NCBI GenBank assembly: GCA_020726505.1
Contig: JAHLEZ010000001.1
Location: 6,634,001-6,698,000 of the forward strand
DNA: 64,000 nucleotides
Origin: Leptodontidium sp. MPI-SDFR-AT-0119
Lineage: Eukaryota; Ascomycota; Leotiomycetes; Helotiales; Leptodontidiaceae
Direction of reading: 5' to 3'
In this document: positions 1-7,516 of the stretch, piece after piece
How the letters are laid out: each line of letters starts with the position of its first letter
How positions within the stretch are numbered: the first letter of the stretch is position 1
Notes under the pieces: model-generated
Database searches by the model: none
The model's input: only the letters and a program-made list of their open reading frames with translations
What the model was told of the DNA's origin: nothing
Translations under genes and position numbers: made by a program

Positions 1-575
1 TACTTGGGCGGAAAGTCTCTAACAGATGACAAGAACTGGGCACCGAATATGAACGCTGTTCGAGCAACGATACGGTTCGCAATAGCCACAGGCCGACTTG
101 ATGCGAACCAACTACAGATAAATCAGGACACCTAATCCACTACACCCGACCTCACCCACTATCACCTCGTGCCACAGACAGCAGGCACCGCTTCAGTTGC
201 CGAAGATAGGATGCTGAACACTTGGAGAATTGCCTTCAAGCTAGCCTACTAACAATACTACTAACCCACGAGAATCCGCAAGAAATAGGAAAGAAGAGGA
301 AACATAGGCTAGAAATGAACTCTGTATGGGCTCGAAGGAGACTAGGACAATTCTTGGGAAATGTATTAGTAGATCAGTGATAGTTGCCCTCTCGGCTCAG
401 CCGCCGGGCGTAATAAATTGTGTGTGTGTGTACTGTAACTTCATGAGACCCAGTGCCATTGATAGAGAGCTGTTTGCTTTCCGGGACTACATACCACACT
501 CGATGTGAAGTGTCGTCATCGAGCCTCAAAGGAAACGGTGGAAGAAAAGCTCAGCATTGAATCGAATCTCAAAGT
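1..575. other. Gene-poor left edge
   Basis: I see no convincing gene here. The one ORF over 50 codons (326-508) has no recognisable domain, no splice context and a short TG run. The stretch leads into a dispersed repeat at 576. Confidence 0.5.
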
Positions 576-780
576 GTCGGTGCAGTACCGGTTCAAGCAC
601 CACGTAGTATATCGATATATCAGTATGGCGACAGAGTAAACAATGTATGGTTGAAAAATCTGCTATTTTCTAAGAGAGTGCGAGGAGGGCCAGACTATAT
701 ACTACGAAACCCCATCGAATGTGCACCGAAACCATTCCGGCTAGGCTTTGACCCCTGACCTCGACCCGCACCCCCTTTTC
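576..780 (+). repeat. Dispersed repeat family A, copy 1
   Basis: This segment matches 11463-11678 on the same strand with only scattered differences. Shared blocks include the start around GTCGGTGCAGTACCGGTTCA, a middle block reading ACTATATACTACGAAACCCC, and an end around GACCCGCACCCCCTTTT. No ORF is shared by both copies, so I cannot name the element. Many differences are transitions, as expected for an old copy. Confidence 0.75.
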
Positions 781-1325
781 CGGAATGGTGGGGTGGGGAC
801 TTGCAGGCCGGCAAAGGGTGAACAGGGGATCAATGCTGGCAGCATTGACAGAATGCTACATGCAAAAGCTAGGTGCTATAGTTAAGGGTTTCAAACAGAG
901 AAAGTAGAATCGCAAGCTGTCCAGTGCAAGTGTGTTGGTTTAGTGGTTTAGTAGGGATTTATTTAAGATTTCAAAATCAGGCCACGGGGTCAATCACGAA
1001 AGGCAACTTCACATTTCTCCAAGGTCTGGACAGGAGCGCGGTATCCATAAATGTCAGGCGCGACACAGCCCCAGCCACCGCGCCAAGCGTTCATTTACAG
1101 TAACGAAGTGTCGCCCAGAAACCGAAGAAACCATCGAAGGGTAGTCGCTTACGACAATCATTTCACGACCAGCTCTACAATACAGAAAGAACCCGGACAT
1201 TATCAGCAGCGAGGTGCGAAGTTCGTCAGAGCGCTGATCCTTCAGAGGATTATACTACAGTTTTCCTTGGCCATGTACAATTGTACGTCATATCTAAGCG
1301 CCAGCATCGTTGTTGTATTCTTGAG

Positions 1326-1485
1326 CTCCAGGTATCTCCCAAGAGCCAGATCACTCCCGGAATCTTTTCTCCTGGGAGGCCATAACGATTCCAAGAGCCC
1401 AAGGGCTCCCAGGAGTAAAGCTCCTGGAAGCCTTCCTCCCAGGAAACCTGCTACTCTTGGGAGCATATGGGTTCCTGGAATCCAC
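1326..1485. repeat. Cluster of palindromic CTCCCAGGA / TCCTGGGAG motifs
   Basis: Within about 160 bases the words CTCCTGGGAGG, GCTCCCAGGAG, GCTCCTGGAAG, CTCCCAGGAAA, CTCTTGGGAGC and GTTCCTGGAA alternate in both orientations at spacings of about 20-40 bases. The transcript could fold into several small hairpins. No tandem unit or coding frame explains it. ORFs on both strands cross it but look like chance. Confidence 0.5.
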
Positions 1486-1603
1486 ACACCCGAAACCAAA
1501 AAGAAAATATTGATCAAATCAAGATGACTTAACTTACCCTTGATTCTGGTGCCACAGTTCGTATATGATGAATATATCTGTGACCGAGAGGCTCTCACTG
1601 GTT

Positions 1604-1790
1604 TGGATCTTCTCTCGAACCCTAAAGTATTGCTCCTCCATTGAAGGTAGCGGTGTTATGGTCACGTGCCGGCATGGCGGCCATGCGAACTTGATTTTTC
1701 GCATGCCCACCAGTCTCGCATATTCTCGACGTATGGGTGGCTCCGCACCTTCTCCCACACAAACCGATGTTGGTCACAATTCAGGCGTCT
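1604..1790 (-). repeat. Dispersed repeat family B, inverted copy
   Basis: Read on the minus strand this matches 2265-2412 and 23715-23950. The shared core encodes R-K-I-K-F-A-W in one frame and M-E-E-Q-Y-F further on, so the family may derive from coding DNA. In this copy the frame is open (minus-strand ORF 1534-1758). Upstream it also shares with the 23.7 kb copy a block reading AACATCGGTTTGTGTGGGAG. Confidence 0.7.
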
Positions 1791-2264
1791 ATTCTCCTTA
1801 ACTTCGACCCCAAAGTTGATGTAATTTATAGGGGGCATGGTTTTCGGGTAGCGTGGTGTTAGTGAGGTATTTCGTGTAGGAAGATTTGACGGAGGTGGTT
1901 GAGAGTATGGAGGCTTCGCATGAAAGAATCTTTCCTAACGATGATATCGTAAAGCTGAGCAGGAAAAGCGGGGGCAGAAATAAGCTTTCGTTGGTGGCCT
2001 TATCTGTGGAAAACGAGGGGTCGTTGATTGGAAGCAAAGTGCCCAGGGTTTGCGGGTTCGCGGCTCTCTATTCACACAAGGAGAGCAGAAGGCTGGTGCA
2101 AGCTCTCCAACCCAGTCGTTTTGAATTCAAGAATCCTGGGTGGTGGCATTGCTTCAGACCAGATATACAGCCTTATTTCCAGGGCCAGCCTTTCAATAGG
2201 GTGGAAAAAAAGGGGATCGCTTTGGGAGGATGTAAGTTGTTGCTGTTGAGTACTGGGAGAAGGT

Positions 2265-2412
2265 GTGGAGCCATCCACGTGGACAGGCGAAAAATCAAGT
2301 TCGCATGGTCGCCATACCAGCACGCGACCACAGCATAGCTACTTCAGTGGAGGAACAATATTTTGGGTTTCGAGAGAAGTCCACCAGTCCAAACCAGAGT
2401 CCGAGAGTCTCC
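2265..2412 (+). repeat. Dispersed repeat family B, direct copy
   Basis: This matches the minus strand of 1604-1790 and the plus strand of 23820-23945. The R-K-I-K-F-A-W-S frame is kept and then broken by TAG. The next segment, about 2455-2570, is also shared with the 23.9 kb locus, so the two loci carry the same larger degraded unit. Confidence 0.7.
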
Positions 2413-2454
2413 CGGCCACAAACATGCCTATCGCCAATAGCCACACAACCAGAC

Positions 2455-2575
2455 AACAAGCCCGAATGCGGAAACCGCGACCGTGGAGCGCATGCACAAG
2501 CTCGGTGCTGCTTTCGCGGGGCAGAAGAACGTCTCGTCCCGCTCTTCCTCCTTCTTCATCAACAACCCCAAAGTC
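2455..2575 (+). pseudogene. Exon-like fragment of an unknown gene (family C), copy 1
   Basis: One frame reads E-R-M-H-K-L-G-A-A-F-A-G-Q-K-N-V-S and then S-S-S-F-F-I-N-N-P-K. The same peptide appears at 23990-24102 with conservative changes (R-V-H-R for R-M-H-K; T-R-S for S-R-S). Several DNA differences between the copies are at codon third positions, which suggests a protein-coding ancestor under selection before decay. I do not recognise the protein, and neither copy sits in a long ORF with a start. Confidence 0.5.
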
Positions 2576-2719
2576 TCCGACTCTACGACTCTGCGGCCGG
2601 CGCTTGAACGTCACGATCTGGCGAGAAGAGGGAGCGAAACAAATGCGAAGATAGAGTCCAAGTCTAGAACAGAATGGTGTTACGGCAGAAACAAGGAAGC
2701 TGTGGGTCTCCCAGGGTAA

Positions 2720-3073
2720 TATCAAAATTGGCTAGTGTGCCCGGTTCCTGCCTCAACTGACGAGACCAGCCAACCTGCAATTCTGTGAAACTGTAGATGG
2801 GCGGGGTGAGCCTGGGGATGTGAGAGCGCCTGTCCGATCATGATGGAATTAATGCAAAAGGACTTTAAGGACGATGGCGTGGCTGGCGTGGACAATTGCG
2901 TCGTTGGCCATCTGATTGCGAAACTGACAACTCAATTCCGCCGCACATTTTATACCCGGGAAATTCTTCTAACTTATACGGACTTAAATTAAGCATGATG
3001 CCCCGTGGGCAAACTAAATACTTTTGTATAGACTAAATTTTAGGTATACTCAAGTTCAAGTTTATGCCTCTGA
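2720..3073. other. AT-rich non-coding stretch before the solo LTR
   Basis: No ORF or RNA gene is supported. Towards 3000-3070 and again at 3400-3680 there are variants of the words TAAATTTTAGGTATAC and GGCATATGCCCCTTT, so the LTR interrupted an older degenerate AT-rich repeat. Confidence 0.45.
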
Positions 3074-3375
3074 TGTTACGACCTACGATGCGCCTCGTAT
3101 TCTAACCGACACGGGCTCGTAGCATCGCTGGCTATGCGACGGCGCTAAGCCTAATAGGGAAGACTAGGTGGTGAGCCTGCGACATATTGACGTGAATGGC
3201 ACTCGACTACGCTAGGCTCCATTAGGAGGGTCCTTCATGTATATATACTCGAGCCCTCCCTTACGGAGAGCTCTCCTTTCCTCCTTGTCTTTTCTTCTCG
3301 ATTCTGAGCGTAGCTAGAGGCCCCAATACAAAGCTAGAGTCAACTCGCCGTATCAACCTTTGGCCAGCCGTAACA
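3074..3375 (+). mobile_element. Solo LTR of a retrotransposon, with 5-bp target duplication
   Basis: The 302-bp block begins TGTTACG and ends CGTAACA, perfect 7-bp inverted ends of the TG...CA type expected for LTRs. It is flanked on both sides by the same five bases, TCTGA (3069-3073 and 3376-3380), the staggered-cut duplication made by retroelement integrases. Inside are a TATATATA box near 3240 and a pyrimidine-rich block. No internal retroelement genes adjoin it, so it is a solo LTR left by recombination. The intact duplication suggests moderate age. Copia or gypsy class cannot be told from the LTR alone. Confidence 0.88.
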
Positions 3376-3380
3376 TCTGA

Positions 3381-3700
3381 CGCCGGGTATATTCTTTATC
3401 GACTTGGTCATAAGATTATGGTAAATTTAGGCATATGCCCCTTTAGTAATTAAAACCTTTTTGTCTAAACCAATTCTTGAGCATATGACCTCTTGACAAA
3501 TGACAGCATACATATGTCCTCTTAGTAAACGAAATCCTCTTTTGTAGGCTAAATTTTAAGTATACGCAAATTTAGGTATACACAAGCGAGGCCAGGGAAA
3601 TCTAATCATATAGACTTAATCTTAAGCTTACGTAAATGTAGGTATATGCCCTTTTGGCAAATGGATTTCCCGTCTATCGGTTTTGACACAACTGGGGTTA
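3381..3700. repeat. Degenerate AT-rich repeat (TAAATTTTAGGTATAC-like words)
   Basis: Several loose copies of a word resembling (T)AAATTT(A)AGGTATAC and of GCATATGCCCCTTT occur at 3424, 3480, 3510, 3545, 3575 and 3635. They continue the motifs seen left of the LTR. No coding frame is present. Confidence 0.4.
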
Positions 3701-4023
3701 TACGTTGCAAGGCTACAGAACAGCAGTTCAATTCGAGCATCGAACATCAGACACAGATCCCGATGTGACCCAGAATGCCAGGGATGCTTTGTCTATACTT
3801 GAATCTACACAGGACTTTGTTGAAAAGGAGCGTAGTCAGCAATCGCGAATCACACGGGTTTCAACTACCACGTCCCGATGCGTTTCTGCCACCGGAAGTA
3901 CTTCGAGCCTCGCAAATCTACATAATGAAGGATTGTCACCACCACCAAAAGATGCTCCAGATAATTGTCCGCACCCTCTGGAGTCGGCGTGGTTACCATT
4001 CTTGACAAGCGATTGGGCGATAA

Positions 4024-4779
4024 TGGGTAAGCTTTCAGACCCACTTCTGTTGTGGACCAAGGATATGGTCTCTGACTTTCCACAAATGCAGCGAGCTGGT
4101 TGGAAACATGTGTCCTTGTGGTGGGAACTGTTCAAATGGGACCAGCGGCGGCGGTTGCGTCCAGCCGAAGGATGCTGATTACGGCAATTGATGGACAGGC
4201 GGAAATGCTTTCTTTTGCAATGATACTCGCAGAGTGCCCAATAAGCCAATCAGTCAGTCATCAGCTGAAGAAAAATCGAAGCTGATTGGCTTAAGAGTAC
4301 TAGGCTAGCTGACTGACTTAGCTTATTAACTTATAAGCCGCTTATAAGCCGGATTATGAGTAAAACGTGACTTTAGGTCACGTTTAAAAGATATTTGAAT
4401 AATAAAATAATACGAGTTTAAAGCTTTAAACACATAATTTAAACGTACAAGTATATTATTAAGAAGTAATAGTAGTATGAAGGTGTTATTTTTCGTTTTA
4501 AAATGATTTTTATTTCCTTAAAAATTAAGTCAAAAAATCTTAAAACTTTTGATTTTCAAGGGATTTTTGAAGTAATTTGATAATAAAATACACCTAAAAT
4601 TAACTTACATAATACCTATGAGCTTATAAGCTAATGATAAGCTGAGAATATCTCAACTGATTGACTTAAGGTTAAGGCTGAGCTGACTGACTTATAAGAA
4701 ATCGCCAGCTGATTGGCTAGCTTATAAGCCGGGTGGCTTATTGGGCACTCTGGATACTCGGACCAGGGTTGATTGTTAA
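4024..4779 (+). pseudogene. Relic of a cysteine-rich coding segment interrupted by the hAT MITE
   Basis: The frame starting after the TAA at 4021 reads a short cysteine-rich stretch including H-F-C-C-G-P and then C-P-C-G-G-N-C-S-N-G-T-S-G-G-G-C. It meets a TGA at 4189, continues open as W-T-G-G-N-A-F-F-C-N-D-T, and is then cut by the MITE at 4230. Beyond the MITE the frame resumes for a few codons to TAA at 4777. Spaced cysteines and glycines suggest a small secreted or carbohydrate-binding protein, but I recognise no family. It could also be chance. Confidence 0.3.
4230..4752. mobile_element. hAT-type MITE (non-autonomous DNA transposon)
   Basis: The element has perfect 19-bp terminal inverted repeats, CAGAGTGCCCAATAAGCCA at 4230-4248 and its reverse complement at 4734-4752. 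An 8-bp direct duplication, GATACTCG, flanks it at 4222-4229 and 4753-4760. An 8-bp duplication and ends starting CAGAG are hallmarks of the hAT superfamily. The 523-bp interior is AT-rich, has no transposase frame, and carries sub-terminal inverted words (CAGCTGATTGGCT, CTTATAAGCC) repeated near both ends. Perfect ends and duplication point to a recent insertion. Confidence 0.93.
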
Positions 4780-4970
4780 TTCAGGGTTCCAGCGAGGTGC
4801 CATCGCAGGTGGTACTGAGTAACGCAACGATGAAAAATACGACAACTGCGGCACCTATTAACAACCCGAAGCCCATAATAACCTACGACTTAAGAATACA
4901 TTGGATTTTGGTGTTTTAAACGTAGGACATAAGATGTAAGGCGAAATCTATCGCATTCTCTTATACTCTC

Positions 4971-5157
4971 CCGTCTCGCAAGCACATGTTCTCGCAAGCT
5001 ACTCCTCACATAAGTACTCTCTTCTCCTGAGTACTTCCCTCTCGTAAGCACTCTCTTCTCCTGAGTACTCTCCTCTCGTGAGCACTCTCATATCGTGAGC
5101 ATTTCCTCTCTTTTAAGTATTCCCTCGTGAGCATTTCCCTCGTAAGTACTCTCTTCC
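4971..5157 (+). repeat. Degenerate short tandem repeats (CTCTCGTAAGCACTC-like)
   Basis: About ten loose copies of words such as CTCTCGTAAGCACTC, CTCCTGAGTACTC and CCCTCGTGAGCATTTC follow each other at spacings of about 15-25 bases. The array is imperfect and non-coding. It ends in a GA microsatellite. Confidence 0.5.
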
Positions 5158-5165
5158 AAAGGTAT

Positions 5166-5185
5166 AGAGAGAGAGAGAGAGAGAG
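5166..5185. repeat. (GA)n microsatellite
   Basis: Ten uninterrupted GA/AG dinucleotides follow directly on the degenerate repeats at 4971-5157. Confidence 0.9.
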
Positions 5186-7516
5186 CGCGCACATAAGAGG
5201 GAAGAGCATACGAGGGAGCCAAGAGCGTTTAAATCAAGGCTAGTGCATCTTCCGAGTAGCTAAAACGCTTCTTCCTTACTTCCCCGCCTCTTTTTTCTTC
5301 TTAGTTTTCCTCCCTTTTCCCTCCCTCCCTCTTTATCTTACAGTAGAAGGCGAAAGGGGTGTCGTTTATTTTCTGGTTAATGTTTTTAGCGAAGTCCACT
5401 TGTGGACTATTGTGGCTGTGCACCCGTGGCCTGTTGTCCCAGGTACAGTACAATCCGCCGCTAATAGATTACGCAAATTCTTGGCTACTGCACTGTACAT
5501 TATTCCATGCCTCATGCTCAAGTTGTAAAAACACGGTTCGATGACCTGGCACTCGCTAAAACCCCTACTGCACACAATTGTGTATTGCCTAGGATGTTGT
5601 TCCCCCTTGGCACCGTGGGCAAATACGGGCCTTGTTACAAAAGCAATGCAGTCTTGGTAGTAAATGGCGTTTGCAATACGAGTCGAAAATTTGGCTTCTG
5701 CTAGCACCGTGCATAGCTGCCTATGACTTTCATCGAGAGCCGTCAAAGTGTGGGTGTACGATTTAAGAACCTAATTCGCTAGAATAAAAACGGGTTTTTA
5801 CATATACTCTGCTATAGTATGATACATAATTGCGTGCCTGCAGCGATAGGGCAGTTTTAACGAGGAAACATGTGAGCAAGTTACAAACGATACACATATT
5901 TGACTGTCCAGGCTCACAACGTCCGGCTAAAAGATCAAACGCAGTTACTGATTTAAGCAGAACGGTTTCATGGAACCGTTTCGCGGGTCCGGCAGAAAGG
6001 TCGACTGCCTAGATTTCAAAGCTATTGCGCAACTTAATTATCTTCGATTTGTGAATACGAACTAGACTATGTTTACTAGTCTCCTAAGGTATTTGCCCTT
6101 TATCGTTAATTTAGATTTAGAAGAAATAAAACACTTTCGCTTTATGCGTGCCACTGCAACTACCCTTTCTGGAGTGACTTAAGTACCCGTCACCGTCGTT
6201 GAAGCATTTACTTCTGTCCTTAGTGGACCACGCGTAGTGGCCTCATAATCTTACGTTATGTATAATGTTACTAAAGAATGAAAATAGTAGTAGATAGGGA
6301 TAGTAATTTATCGATCTACATAGGGAATAGCACGTAGTTTATTTTGACTAATGCACAAACCTTAGTTCCTGAAGCTTGATGCCGTGTACTATCTGTTTAT
6401 ACATGGCCTTTGAAAGCCTGCAAGTGTTTAAGAACACCTCCCTGAGACTTACACGTTAAGTAACAATACTCTATCTGCGGATCTTTCCTTTGAGATGACG
6501 GCGTTCAGTATGATCCATTATCTTCGAAGGGCGGCAAAAAGAACCCGTTCGTTCTTCGTAGCTCCTCGATTCGTCTCCAAAACAAAACAGGTACTGCGTC
6601 TTGCCGCAGACAAGGGGAAAGATAGGAGCCAGGCGTCCAAGATCAGGAGACTCTTCCTTAAGTAAAGCTCGTGGAAGCTAGGCGACGGGAAATCGGTAGC
6701 GTGAGGCGACCTCACGAAAATCGCAGAGTGCCTGCATTAGCTTAGTGGTCTCTATGCGGCGGTTGACAGCATCTTGGAAGGTGATATCGGTGACGCGAGT
6801 GCAGATGAGGTTAACAACTTGTATTCTTCAAGGGAACTGGTTCTGAACCACGGGCCCGATGTACTCGCCCTCCTCCTATTTGTAATTCTGCTACTCAATG
6901 TCTTCTGTAAGGCGGCGGCGGAAGTAGTCTGCCCGGTATTTCTTAGAGATTTATGTTACGACGCCGGCTCCTCGCACTGCCGATGGTGGTAGTGAGTCGC
7001 CGAATTCTGCCTCCACATCCGTCCCTTGATCTCTGTATACCCCGGCCTTTAATTACTCTCACTCCTGCTCGAGTGCGGTAATATTAGGATTGGGAGGGAG
7101 CGCGGCTAGGACCACATCGGGGACGTGGATCGGGACATGGATTGCGTATGAGGCTCGTATGCGTCAGTATGCGAAGGATACCGTCGGCAAAGGGACGCTT
7201 AAGGACGGCAGACTGAACCTCAACCCGCACGCGCTCGTTGATAAAAGACCTATTAGACGACCGAGGTCGGGTTGTGTCGCATGACCTGATCGGTCCGCCT
7301 GCCCCGCCATTGCACTGTCTTGGCCCGGCGAACCCCGCGATAGGGATGACGTGTCTTATACGAAGGTAAGGCTGATGGTGTCCGTTGATGAATTTTGACA
7401 AACTACACTTTCTATCTTGATTACATGACCCCAGCTGCTCGAGAATTCGGGTCAAGTTTGCGCATTCTGTTACTCACTTGTTTTGTTCTGTGAAGTCTAG
7501 TATTAAAGGCTTTCAA
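5186..7516. other. Gene-poor stretch upstream of the micro-exon HET gene
   Basis: ORFs here are short, overlap on opposite strands and show no family motif or splice context. The longest, minus strand 5366-5746 (126 codons), resembles nothing I know. Base composition drops to AT-rich around 5750-6500 and rises to GC-richer at 6900-7350. I see no tRNA, LTR pair or TIR. Promoter elements for the gene starting at 7517 should lie just upstream, but no clear TATA box stands out. Confidence 0.4.

Noticed and set aside
3705..4178. 157-codon ORF upstream of the MITE
   Set aside because: No motif. The cysteine-rich frame in the same place is more protein-like, and neither has a clear start.
5366..5746. 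126-codon minus-strand ORF as a gene
   Set aside because: No recognisable motif, weak start context, AT-rich decayed surroundings.
6723..6765. Possible tRNA (TAGCTTAGTGGT resembles an A box)
   Set aside because: No B box or T arm, and no acceptor-stem pairing within 100 bases.
7084..7455. ORFs on both strands over 7084-7455 as a gene
   Set aside because: They mirror each other in GC-richer DNA and have no motif, start context or splice link to the gene at 7517.
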